Source: Syntrophomonadaceae bacterium
Lineage (GTDB): Bacteria; Bacillota; Syntrophomonadia; Syntrophomonadales; Syntrophomonadaceae
Length of the DNA stretch: 7,176 nucleotides
NCBI GenBank assembly: GCA_012522705.1
Contig: JAAYJY010000122.1
Span: forward strand, 1-7,176
Direction: 5' to 3'
The notes under the pieces were generated by a model. That model was not told the origin of the DNA. It made no database searches and saw only the letters and a program-made list of their open reading frames with translations. Shown piece by piece: positions 1-6,517 of this stretch. How positions within the stretch are numbered: position 1 is the first letter of the stretch; every line of letters starts with the position of its first letter. Position numbers and translations under genes: made by a program.

Positions 1-238
1 TAGATTGTGCAGATCGGATAATTGCAATTCCAGTGTATTCACGATGATTATTGAGATTCCTTACCCTTGCGCTGGAGGTTTTTTAATCACGAATTGGGCC
101 AAACAGGAGTAATTAAGGTTATATAACGAATCCGCAAAAATACTTCTATGTTATAGTCGTCTTCGGAGGGTTTTTTCATGTAGGTTTTCAATTTGCAACC
201 CACATTAGTGGCTTTTATGGCAACTGGGAAAGTTGAGT
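1..238. other. Intergenic region downstream of aroB, no convincing gene
   Basis: I see no supportable complete gene here. A plus-strand frame is open from base 2 to a TAA at 110-112, and a minus-strand frame is open from a GTG at 42 to the left edge. Both are too short and lack a well-spaced ribosome binding site, so either could be a gene end or chance. The stretch holds a 10-base palindrome AATTGCAATT (20-29), a sigma-H-like promoter motif (105-131), a palindrome GTTATATAAC (118-127) inside that motif, a strong Shine-Dalgarno before an ATG-TAG pair (165-183), and a weak hairpin CCAC-ATTA-GTGG followed by CTTTT near 200-216. No strong terminator for aroB is visible, so its transcript may continue leftwards. 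Confidence 0.5.
105..131 (+). promoter_or_regulatory. Possible sigma-H-type promoter
   Basis: AGGA at 105-108 and GAAT at 128-131 resemble the sigma-H consensus (RnAGGAwWW ... RnnGAAT), a promoter class used in the transition to sporulation in Bacillus and Clostridia. The distance between the two blocks is 19 bases, one or two more than usual in B. subtilis, and the base after AGGA is G rather than A/T. A start site near 138-140 would leave a leader of about 25 bases before the GGAGGG at 165. The motif reads toward the 3' end of aroB, so it would drive either a short RNA or transcription antisense to aroB. Confidence 0.3.
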
Positions 239-1303
239 TTAGTATAATATCTGGGCTATTTGATTCTCGCTGATATCGCCAAATACTTGGCTGGTGCCTA
301 TCCCGGTGGGCAGGACCAGTTGCAGCTGGCCGCCGACGCTTTTTTTATCTTTGCGCATCTGGGCAATAAGATCACTGCTGGCCAATCGCTCATAGGTGGT
401 GGGCAGACCCAACGAAAATATGAGGTTTTTAATACGATCATGGTCCCTGGAGGACAGTATACTGGATTTGGCCGCCAGCCGGGCCGCCAATACTATCCCA
501 ATAGCTACCGCTTCACCATGATTGTAGCGGTGATAACCGGTTAAGACCTCCAAAGCATGCCCGAAAGTATGACCCAGGTTCAATAAAGCCCGGATGCCCT
601 CCTCGGTTTCATCCTGAGCGACAACGTCCGCTTTGATCGCGCAGCAGCGATGAACCATGTGCTGCAGGTATTCCGGGTCGCGGTTACCGATCGCGGTCTG
701 GTTTTGCTCCAGAAAGCCGAAGAAACTACTATCCCATATGATCCCGTATTTAATTACCTCAGCCAGGCCGGTGAGGTATTCTCTTTCCGGCAAGGTCTCG
801 ATGAAGGAGACGTCGATAAAGACGAGGGAAGGCTGATGAAAGGTCCCAACCAGGTTTTTGCCCTGAGGCAGGTTGACCCCGGTCTTGCCCCCCACACTGC
901 TGTCGACCTGAGCCAGAAGGGTGGTGGGCACTTGAATATAGCGGATCCCCCGCATATAGACGGAGGCGGCAAAGCCAGCCACGTCGCCGGGGATGCCCCC
1001 TCCCAGGGCTATCACCGTCGAATGGCGATCCAGACCTGATTCCACCATTCTTTCCGTCAAAGCTCGAACGGTTATCAGGCTTTTATGATCCTCACCGCCG
1101 GGGAAAGCCGCCAGTTCAGCCTTAAAGCCGCCAGACCGCATCAGCTCCAACATCCGGTGGCCGGCAATCTCAGCCACATTGGAGTCAGTGATGATCATTA
1201 TAGCCGAGGTTTTGGGGATAAAGTCCAGTAAAGGCATTAATTGCGGCAGCCAGTCGTTGCCGATATGTATATCGTAACTGCGATCGCCCAGTTCAACCCG
1301 CAT
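239..1303 (-). CDS. aroB: 3-dehydroquinate synthase
   Basis: Cytosolic NAD- and metal-dependent enzyme converting DAHP to 3-dehydroquinate, the second step of the shikimate pathway. At 354 residues it has the normal family length and looks complete. Visible motifs are the nucleotide-binding GGGIPGDVAGF (101-111), the PTTLLAQVDSSVGGKTG block (127-142), GLAEVIKYG (179-187), LNLGHTFGHALE (241-252) and NHGEAVAIG (261-269). By comparison with the Aspergillus AROM structure, Glu182, His245 and His262 should be the metal ligands; all are present. I chose the ATG at 1303 because GGGGGAG (1310-1316) lies 6 bases upstream. The in-frame ATG at 1318 would add five residues, but the Shine-Dalgarno lies inside that extension. 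It follows aroA on the same strand after about 50 bases with no terminator or clear promoter between them, so the two are probably cotranscribed. Confidence 0.97.
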   Translation of the reverse strand: MRVELGDRSYDIHIGNDWLPQLMPLLDFIPKTSAIMIITDSNVAEIAGHRMLELMRSGGFKAELAAFPGGEDHKSLITVRALTERMVESGLDRHSTVIALGGGIPGDVAGFAASVYMRGIRYIQVPTTLLAQVDSSVGGKTGVNLPQGKNLVGTFHQPSLVFIDVSFIETLPEREYLTGLAEVIKYGIIWDSSFFGFLEQNQTAIGNRDPEYLQHMVHRCCAIKADVVAQDETEEGIRALLNLGHTFGHALEVLTGYHRYNHGEAVAIGIVLAARLAAKSSILSSRDHDRIKNLIFSLGLPTTYERLASSDLIAQMRKDKKSVGGQLQLVLPTGIGTSQVFGDISENQIAQILY

Positions 1304-1353
1304 GACATGCTCCCCCATCCAGTTATTTCATCCATGCCAGTTTAATCATGATC

Positions 1354-2637
1354 CTATTCATAAAGACTGGCCAGTGTCTCCGCAAACCCGGGAAATGATA
1401 TGTCTATGCATTCCGCTCCGTGTACTATGGTGGGGCCACTGGCCACCAGGCCCATCAGCGCGCAAGCCATGGCAATGCGATGGTCATTATAGGATTCGCA
1501 AACCGCGCCCTTATAATTACCGCCGCCCTTTATTGCCAGGCCATCTTCGGTCTCCCCGATGTGGGCTCCAAAACGTCTCAATTCAGTAGCTATAGCCTGA
1601 AGACGGTTGCTCTCTTTGACTCGGAGTTCGCTGGCATCCCTGATTACAGTGGCGCCCTCGGCTGCCGCTGCGGCAACCGCCAGCACCGGAATTTCATCGA
1701 TCAGCCGGGGGATCAGACTGCCGCCGATGTTTGCACCCCTTAATCCGTGGCCTTTTATGGTAATATCCCCCATGGGTTCGCCGGAACTCTGGGTCTGGTT
1801 GGTAATGATCACTTCCGCCCCCATTTCCCTCAGGACATCCAGGATACCAGTGCGGGTGGGGTTGAGACCCACTCTGGCAACGGTGAGGCATGCGCCCGGC
1901 ACAATAGCCCCGGCCACCAGGAAGAAAGCCGCCGACGATATATCACCGGGGACCATTATCTGCTGGGCGGTTAGTGGTCCCGGCTGTATGGAGGTGGTTA
2001 AACCGTCGGTATTAATTTTGGCGCCAAACGCCGCCAGCATTTTTTCGGTATGGTCCCGGGATAAAGCCGGTTCGGTGACCGAGGTGACTCCCTGCCCATA
2101 GAGCCCAGCCAGCAGCACCGCCGATTTTATCTGGGCACTGGCCACCGGAGTCAAATAATTGATGGCTTGCAGATGACCCCCTCTTATAATCAGGGGAGCA
2201 AAACGGCCATTGCCACGGCCCCAAACCCGGGCCCCCATTTGGCGTAAAGGCTCGGCTATGCGTGCCATAGGACGCTTGCGGATGGAATCGTCTCCGGTCA
2301 AAACCGATAAGAAATCCTGGCCCGCCAATACCCCGGCCAACAACCGCATCGTGGTGCCGGAGTTGCCCACATCCATATAATTGTCCGGCTCTTGCAGGCC
2401 ATCCAGACCCCGGCCATGGACCTGCAACCGGTCCGGTCCCAGTTCAGTGACCTCCACTCCCAGCTGCCTGACGCAGCGCACCGTGCTCCAGCAATCCTGT
2501 CCGGGCAAAAAATTGTCTATGCTGGTAATGCCGGTAGCGATTGCTCCCAGCATAACCGAGCGATGGGAAATGGATTTGTCTCCCGGTATGGATAGGGTAC
2601 GATCTATAGGCTGCAAAGGATTGACCATCAAGTCCAT
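1354..2637 (-). CDS. aroA: 3-phosphoshikimate 1-carboxyvinyltransferase (EPSP synthase), class II type
   Basis: Transfers the enolpyruvyl group of PEP to shikimate-3-phosphate, giving EPSP, in the cytosol; sixth step of the shikimate pathway and the glyphosate target. The 427 residues are the full two-domain length. The four motifs that define class II EPSP synthases are all present: GDKS (19-22), SAQIK (167-171), RDHTE (194-198) and NPTR (259-262). Other landmarks are the phosphate/PEP loop GNSGTTMR (91-98), RPMAR (122-126), PGDISSAAF (230-238), LIDEIP with catalytic Asp314, and RVKESNR with Glu342. At the site of E. coli Pro101 it has Leu99, while the E. coli Gly96 equivalent remains Gly94. 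This matches Gram-positive class II enzymes, which are usually less glyphosate sensitive; that tolerance is inferred. The ATG at 2637 has AAGGAG (2647-2652) 9 bases upstream. It is first of the aroA-aroB pair and divergent from the ABC importer operon. Confidence 0.97.
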   Translation of the reverse strand: MDLMVNPLQPIDRTLSIPGDKSISHRSVMLGAIATGITSIDNFLPGQDCWSTVRCVRQLGVEVTELGPDRLQVHGRGLDGLQEPDNYMDVGNSGTTMRLLAGVLAGQDFLSVLTGDDSIRKRPMARIAEPLRQMGARVWGRGNGRFAPLIIRGGHLQAINYLTPVASAQIKSAVLLAGLYGQGVTSVTEPALSRDHTEKMLAAFGAKINTDGLTTSIQPGPLTAQQIMVPGDISSAAFFLVAGAIVPGACLTVARVGLNPTRTGILDVLREMGAEVIITNQTQSSGEPMGDITIKGHGLRGANIGGSLIPRLIDEIPVLAVAAAAAEGATVIRDASELRVKESNRLQAIATELRRFGAHIGETEDGLAIKGGGNYKGAVCESYNDHRIAMACALMGLVASGPTIVHGAECIDISFPGFAETLASLYE

Positions 2638-2646
2638 TTGTCACCA

Positions 2647-2652
2647 CTCCTT
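2647..2652 (-). promoter_or_regulatory. Ribosome binding site of aroA
   Basis: On the minus strand this reads AAGGAG, inside a longer AAAGGAGT, ending 9 bases before the ATG at 2637. It favours that ATG over the in-frame ATG three codons further in. Confidence 0.8.
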
Positions 2653-2678
2653 TCCATGGAATTTACCGTAAACATGCG

Positions 2679-2694
2679 ATAGTTAGGTAACTAT
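2679..2694. repeat. Palindrome over the predicted aroA start site, possible operator
   Basis: ATAGTTA-GG-TAACTAT is a perfect 7-base inverted repeat with a 2-base centre. It overlaps the end of the predicted aroA -10 box (2693-2698) and covers the expected transcription start near 2686. That is a classic position for a repressor site, though no regulator gene is in the window and the binding protein is unknown. Confidence 0.45.
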
Positions 2695-2721
2695 TATAAA
2701 CGAAAGAAACAGCAAACAAAA
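2693..2721 (-). promoter_or_regulatory. Predicted aroA-aroB promoter
   Basis: The minus strand carries a perfect TATAAT (2698 down to 2693). A weak -35, TTTTGT (2721-2716), lies 17 bases upstream. The leader to the aroA ATG would be about 50 bases, too short for a large riboswitch. The -35 matches poorly, so an activator or an alternative start is possible. Confidence 0.45.
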
Positions 2722-2732
2722 CCATGGGCCAG

Positions 2733-2761
2733 TTTATTTAGTGGGGTGATTGCAGTATAAT
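2733..2761 (+). promoter_or_regulatory. Predicted promoter of the ABC importer operon
   Basis: A perfect TATAAT at 2756-2761 is preceded by TTTATT (2733-2738) at 17-base spacing; the -35 matches TTGACA at only three positions. Transcription would start near 2768, giving a leader of roughly 58 bases. I found no thiamine-box, S-box or other riboswitch motif in it, and the leader is too short for most classes. Confidence 0.45.
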
Positions 2762-2825
2762 CGTTTTAGGAAAAAAATCACAAATGAGCAGGGGAGATTA
2801 GCCGAGAGAAAAGGGGGATGAAAAG

Positions 2826-3827
2826 ATGAAAAGAAAAACTCTGACTTTGTTGACCCTGGGTTTCTTCTTGATTGTCCTCGGTGGTTGCCAGACCGCCAAC
2901 CAACCAATCCCGCAGCCCAACCAACCGGCTGCGCCCGTCAAATTTAAGGTGGCGGTATTGAGGGGGCCCACCGCTCTGGGAATGGTCTCGATGTTGGATG
3001 CCCAGCCCAGCTTGGGAGAAAACGCTCAAGCCGAATATGTCATCGAACAGTCTCCCGATACGCTCAACGCCAAACTGCTGACCGGCGAGGTGGCCATCGC
3101 CGCAATTCCCACCAATATGGCCGCCAAACTGTACAACAAGGGCGTCAATTATCAGTTGGCAGCGATGAATACCTGGGGAGTTTTGTACGTGGTTACCAAT
3201 GGCGACGAGGTTAAGAACTGGTCTGATCTAAAAGGCAAACAGATCGAAAACACTGGTCAGGGAGCCGCCACCGACGTGGTCTTCAGATATTTGCTCAATA
3301 AGAATGGCATCGACCCGGATAAGGATGTCACCATCAAGTACGTGCCTACCCCGGCGGAGCAAGCCCAATTGGCTATCGCCGGCAAAAGCCCGATCACTGT
3401 CCTGCCTGAGCCCTGGGCGTCGACGGTGTTGAATAAGAATCAAGACCTCAAGATAGCCCTGGACATGCAGCAGGAGTGGGTCCGGATTAACGGTGCCGAT
3501 GTGCCCTTTGCCCAGACCTGCCTGGTGGTCAATGCCGACTTTGCCAGCCAAAATCCGGTGGTAATGGCCAAGTTTATGGAAGAATATGCAGCCGCCATAG
3601 ACTGGGTCAACAACAATCCGGCTGCCGCCGGCGAACTGATCAAGAAACAGGATATCGGCATCCCGGCTGACGTTGCCACGGCCGCCATCCCCCGCTGCAA
3701 CCTGCGCTATATAAGCGCTGTCGATGCCAAACCGGCGGTAGGAAAATATTTGCAGGTACTCCTGGACTTCTCCCCTGATTCCATAGGAGGGAAACTTCCG
3801 GATGCGAAATTCTACTATCAGAAATAG
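2826..3827 (+). CDS. ABC transporter substrate-binding lipoprotein, NitT/TauT type
   Basis: Extracytoplasmic solute-binding component of an ABC importer. Residues 1-20 form a lipoprotein signal: basic MKRK, a hydrophobic stretch, then lipobox LGGC with the lipidated Cys at 21. A Pro/Gln/Asn-rich tether follows at about 25-38, then the mature two-lobed fold. Family-like landmarks are VAVLRGPTALGM (42-53), GEVAIAAIPTN (87-97), GQGAATD (144-150) and LPEPW (193-197), typical of the nitrate/sulfonate/taurine and NMT1/THI5-like periplasmic binding group. The 333-residue length is normal. The ATG at 2826 has AAGGGGG 8 bases upstream; the ATG at 2818 is out of frame. Its 3' end overlaps the permease gene by 26 bases, which indicates translational coupling. 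The substrate is not readable from the sequence; candidates by family are sulfonates, taurine, nitrate, pyrimidines or vitamin precursors. Confidence 0.9.
   Translation: MKRKTLTLLTLGFFLIVLGGCQTANQPIPQPNQPAAPVKFKVAVLRGPTALGMVSMLDAQPSLGENAQAEYVIEQSPDTLNAKLLTGEVAIAAIPTNMAAKLYNKGVNYQLAAMNTWGVLYVVTNGDEVKNWSDLKGKQIENTGQGAATDVVFRYLLNKNGIDPDKDVTIKYVPTPAEQAQLAIAGKSPITVLPEPWASTVLNKNQDLKIALDMQQEWVRINGADVPFAQTCLVVNADFASQNPVVMAKFMEEYAAAIDWVNNNPAAAGELIKKQDIGIPADVATAAIPRCNLRYISAVDAKPAVGKYLQVLLDFSPDSIGGKLPDAKFYYQK
3785..3790 (+). promoter_or_regulatory. Ribosome binding site of the permease gene, inside the upstream gene
   Basis: AGGAGG lies within the last codons of the binding-protein gene, 11 bases before the permease ATG at 3802. 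It supports that ATG despite the 26-base overlap with the upstream gene. Confidence 0.7.
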
Positions 3828-4554
3828 TCTGCTCAGCGCAGCTTCCATATTGGCCCTTCTGCTGGTATGGAAGCTGATGGCCGTCTATTGGAACCAGGAA
3901 TTGATCATGCCCGCACCGGAAACCACCCTGGTTACAATGTGGCAGGTGATCCAGGCCGATAACTTCTGGCAATCGGTGGGTTATACCTTGGGCCGGGGAT
4001 TGCTGGGTTTTGTGATCTCCTGCGCGATTGGGGTTGTAGCCGGCTTTGCGGCCGGTTTCAGTCCTCCGGTGATGTGGCTGCTGCAGCCTTGGGTAACGGT
4101 TATCCGGACCATTCCGGTCATGTCGGTCATTATCCTGGCCATCATCTGGTTTCGAACCGATATTGTTCCCATCTTCGTAACCTTTCTGATGATTTTCCCC
4201 ATCATATACAGTAATGTTTTGTCCGGTATAAAGAATATAGACAAGCAGCTATTGGAGATGGCCCATATGTACCGGGTCAAACCCCGGCGCATTATGACCG
4301 AACTTTATTTCCCGGCCATACTGCCTTATTTGATGGCCGGGGCAGCCAATGCCATGGGTATCACCTGGAAGGTGATAATCGCGGCCGAAATCCTGAGCCA
4401 GCCCCGGTTTGCCATCGGCACCAACCTGATGATAGCCAAGATCGATCTCGAGACGGCCCGGGTGTTTGCCTGGACCGCGGTAGCCATCGCCATCAGTTTT
4501 ATTTTGGAGTATGGCCTCAATGTCCTGGAAAAAAGACTGAAAAAATGGGGTTAA
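3802..4554 (+). CDS. ABC transporter permease, NitT/TauT (SsuC/TauC-like) type
   Basis: Integral membrane channel subunit of the importer, 250 residues, normal for this family. About six membrane segments can be seen: roughly 8-30, 62-86, 97-117, 121-143, 175-198 and 220-241. The cytoplasmic coupling (EAA) loop lies at about 151-175, with LLEMAHMYRVKPRR followed by LYFPAILPYL, a form typical of the SsuC/TauC/NrtB group where the motif contacts the ATPase. The start at 3802 overlaps the preceding gene by 26 bases and has an internal AGGAGG; the next in-frame ATG is at codon 26, after most of the first membrane segment, so it is unlikely. The ATPase gene begins 4 bases after its stop. Only one permease gene is present, so the complex presumably uses a permease homodimer. 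Confidence 0.95.
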   Translation: MRNSTIRNSLLSAASILALLLVWKLMAVYWNQELIMPAPETTLVTMWQVIQADNFWQSVGYTLGRGLLGFVISCAIGVVAGFAAGFSPPVMWLLQPWVTVIRTIPVMSVIILAIIWFRTDIVPIFVTFLMIFPIIYSNVLSGIKNIDKQLLEMAHMYRVKPRRIMTELYFPAILPYLMAGAANAMGITWKVIIAAEILSQPRFAIGTNLMIAKIDLETARVFAWTAVAIAISFILEYGLNVLEKRLKKWG

Positions 4555-4558
4555 GCAG

Positions 4559-5272
4559 ATGACCTTCAGGTTACGGGACATCGATATAACATTTGGAGAT
4601 TTACCCGTTTTAAAGCAACTGAGCATGGATATGGATGAACATCAACTGATATGCATTCTGGGGCCATCGGGATCCGGCAAGACCACCCTCCTCAACCTGA
4701 TATCCGGATCGCTGGAACCGGATCGAGGGCAAATCGAGGGTTTCGAAGGCAAAAGCATCAGCTTTCTTTTTCAAGAGACCAGGTTGCTGCGGTGGAAGAC
4801 GGTCGAAGACAACATCGATTTTGTCCTCAAGGACCGCCTCAGCAAAACGGAACGGGTCGAGATCATCAACCGCTATATAGAAATGGTGGGGCTGAAGGAA
4901 TTCAGGCGTTATTATCCCGACCAGTTGAGCGGGGGGATGAAGCAGCGGGTTGCCATCGCCCGGGCATTCGCCTTTCCCTCCGACATATTGCTGATGGATG
5001 AACCCTTCAAGGGGTTGGACCTGCAGCTGAAGAATTCCCTCATGCAGGCATTTGCCAACGTGTGGTTGACCGATAAACGCAGCGTATTTTTTGTCACCCA
5101 TGACTTGGATGAGGCCTTGCTGCTGGGAGAAGAGATATTTGTTTTGACTCCCAGCCCCGGCAAGGTCAAAGGCGTGATCACCAATGCCATTCCCTACAAA
5201 GAGAGGAATCTCAACTCCGACCCGCTTCGGTCTATTAAGGACCGGCTCTACCAGTTGATTACTGCTCCATAA
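4559..5272 (+). CDS. ABC transporter ATP-binding protein, NitT/TauT (SsuB/TauB-like) type
   Basis: Cytoplasmic ATPase subunit that powers the importer as a dimer. All nucleotide-binding motifs are intact: Walker A GPSGSGKTT (35-43), Q-loop around Gln72 in FLFQET, signature LSGGMKQR (123-130), Walker B ILLMDEP (143-149), D-loop GLD (152-154) and H-loop His181 in FVTHDLDEA. GGMKQR and the following AIARAF are typical of the SsuB/TauB branch. The length of 237 is slightly short for the branch but nothing essential is missing. The ATG lies 4 bases after the permease stop; only GGGG (4547-4550) serves as a Shine-Dalgarno, so translation is probably coupled to the permease. It is the last gene of the operon, and no terminator is visible before the converging gene 16 bases on. 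Confidence 0.95.
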   Translation: MTFRLRDIDITFGDLPVLKQLSMDMDEHQLICILGPSGSGKTTLLNLISGSLEPDRGQIEGFEGKSISFLFQETRLLRWKTVEDNIDFVLKDRLSKTERVEIINRYIEMVGLKEFRRYYPDQLSGGMKQRVAIARAFAFPSDILLMDEPFKGLDLQLKNSLMQAFANVWLTDKRSVFFVTHDLDEALLLGEEIFVLTPSPGKVKGVITNAIPYKERNLNSDPLRSIKDRLYQLITAP

Positions 5273-5288
5273 TCACCCCCTAACCGGG

Positions 5289-6203
5289 TTACATATGTTC
5301 CCGTTTGACCGCTTCAGGCTCAACCGGGGCATGGTCCACCGTTCGGATGGCTAGAAACATGCTCGCCAATACCATCCCGGAGCCGATGATTTCCTTAAGC
5401 GTGAGTGTTTCTCCCAAGATCAGGTAGGCCAGGATAAGACAAAATACTGGTTCTGCGGTGCTGATCAGAGTGGCGCGGGTGGCCCCGATCTGCTGAAGCC
5501 CTTTCAAAAAGAACAGCACCGCCAGTAGGGTATTCAGGCAGGCCATCAAGACCGCAATAACTAACTGAGGCCAGGTGAGATAAAAGATGACGGAGGCATC
5601 AGTTGGGAATAAGGGGGCAACAATAAATATGGCGATCAATGCAATGGTGGCGGTAATTGACAGCGGTTTACTGTCAGCCAGGGTCTTTTGCCCGACCAAA
5701 CTGTATAGAGCGTAACACAAGCAGGCCAACAGGGCGTAGATGATGCCGTCGGCAGATGTCAGGGAGGATGCATTTTGCAGGCCGGACAGTACATAGATTC
5801 CGCTCAAGGCCAGCGCCAAACCGCCCAGCACCCGCGGGACAACGGCTTCTCTATAAATAAAAATACCGAATAGAGCCACAAGGGCTGGGTGGGCGAAGAA
5901 AATTACGGTAGTCAATCCGGCTGACAGGTACTCCAGGGCAAAGAAGTAGAATAGTCCCCCCGCCGTCAATAATGCCCCCTGAACAAAAACAAGGGGTTTG
6001 AGGGTCAGCACCGGTTCCTTCTTGATGCCTGCCAAAACAACCACCAGAAGCAGAAAAGAGAATAGATAACGCAGGAAAAGAGTGCTTTCCGGGGTTAGTC
6101 CTTGTGCGTAGGCCAGCTTTACCAGTACCGGCAGGGTAGCGTACATCAAAGCCGAGAATAGAATATAGAGCGAGCCTTTAAGTTGATGTGAGGCAGTTTG
6201 CAT
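5289..6203 (-). CDS. EamA/DMT-family membrane transporter
   Basis: Drug/metabolite-transporter superfamily carrier, 304 residues with about ten membrane helices and two repeated EamA halves (about 12-139 and 154-286). The halves carry matching signatures: EYLSAGLTTVIFFAHP then FIYREAV in the first, and LQQIGATRATLISTAEPVF then LILGETLTLKEIIGSGM in the second, the usual pattern for this family. Members export amino acids, nucleosides or other metabolites; the substrate cannot be told. I chose the ATG at 6203 because GAAAGG (6213-6218) lies 9 bases upstream. An in-frame TTG at 6257 would add 18 residues rich in polar and charged positions and has no good binding site. The gene converges with the ABC operon and diverges from the small acidic gene at 6530. 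Its tail after the last helix is short and charged. Confidence 0.93.
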   Translation of the reverse strand: MQTASHQLKGSLYILFSALMYATLPVLVKLAYAQGLTPESTLFLRYLFSFLLLVVVLAGIKKEPVLTLKPLVFVQGALLTAGGLFYFFALEYLSAGLTTVIFFAHPALVALFGIFIYREAVVPRVLGGLALALSGIYVLSGLQNASSLTSADGIIYALLACLCYALYSLVGQKTLADSKPLSITATIALIAIFIVAPLFPTDASVIFYLTWPQLVIAVLMACLNTLLAVLFFLKGLQQIGATRATLISTAEPVFCLILAYLILGETLTLKEIIGSGMVLASMFLAIRTVDHAPVEPEAVKREHM

Positions 6204-6322
6204 GGTTTGGCGCCTTTCGTATGGAACATTCCTTTCAAGAATATAACATAGTGTCAATAATTAAGGCCGGCCTGACCGAATAATCCTCAAGGCTGATTGC
6301 CGCCGGCGTGAATTCATGCTAT

Positions 6323-6350
6323 ATTATATAATCTGAAGTTACACTGCAAA
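6323..6350 (-). promoter_or_regulatory. Predicted EamA promoter, with a -10 palindrome shared by the other strand
   Basis: On the minus strand TTTGCA (6350-6345) and TATAAT (6328-6323) are 16 bases apart, giving a 110-base leader to the ATG at 6203. The 10-base palindrome ATTATATAAT (6323-6332) also gives a perfect TATAAT on the plus strand at 6327-6332, but that one has no recognisable -35, so only the minus-strand promoter is well supported. Confidence 0.5.
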
Positions 6351-6383
6351 ATGATTGGCTGGAAGGTGTATGCTGCAGAAATT

Positions 6384-6431
6384 ACCGGGAAAAGGTTGCC
6401 AGCGGAATTAAAACCAACTGTTTTTTCCGGT
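6384..6431 (+). ncRNA. Bulged long hairpin in the leader of the small acidic gene
   Basis: CCGGGAAAAGGTTG (6385-6398) can pair with CAAC (6415-6418) and TTTTTTCCGG (6421-6430), leaving a 2-base bulge (6419-6420) and a 16-base loop. This gives 14 pairs including two G-U, plus an outer A-T pair. The U-run is within the stem, not after it, so it is not an ordinary terminator. Its function is unknown; I infer a cis-acting RNA or DNA element at best. Confidence 0.35.
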
Positions 6432-6441
6432 GGGGTTCACA

Positions 6442-6447
6442 TATAAT
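6442..6447 (+). promoter_or_regulatory. Possible -10 box upstream of the small acidic gene
   Basis: Perfect TATAAT, about 83 bases before the ATG at 6530. No good -35 is present at 16-18 bases upstream (TGTTTT at best). An inverted repeat TTAATA/TATTAA (6452-6470) follows at the expected start site. This is the nearest promoter candidate for the downstream gene. Confidence 0.4.
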
Positions 6448-6517
6448 CTTATTAATAGACGTAGTATTAACAGTGATAGAACGCGACTTTGGGATAAAGT
6501 CTGCGGGTGAAGGATGC

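Noticed and set aside
1..42. Minus-strand GTG frame running off the left edge, possible next gene after aroB
   Set aside because: Fourteen codons only. The nearest purine-rich site (AAGGA) is about 15 bases from the GTG, too far for a normal start.
2..112. Plus-strand open frame reaching TAA at 110-112, possibly the 3' end of a gene entering from the left
   Set aside because: Only 36 codons, no recognisable family, and a minus-strand frame is open over part of the same bases. Cannot be told from chance without the sequence to the left.
161..177. CTTCGGAGGGTTTTTT as a terminator
   Set aside because: There is a T-run but only two base pairs can form around TTCG, so there is no stem.
196..216. 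CCAC-ATTA-GTGG followed by CTTTT as a terminator
   Set aside because: A four-pair stem with four T is too weak to call; mentioned only in the description of the region.
1304..1353. Separate promoter for aroB between aroA and aroB
   Set aside because: No -10/-35 pair could be found in the 50 bases; cotranscription is simpler.
2762..2825. Riboswitch in the leader of the ABC operon, such as a thiamine or SAM type
   Set aside because: The leader is about 60 bases, and no CUGAGA or other class signature is present.
6255..6257. TTG start giving a longer EamA protein
   Set aside because: It is part of TTGACA, the 18 added residues do not look like a family N-terminus, and the ATG at 6203 has a better binding site.
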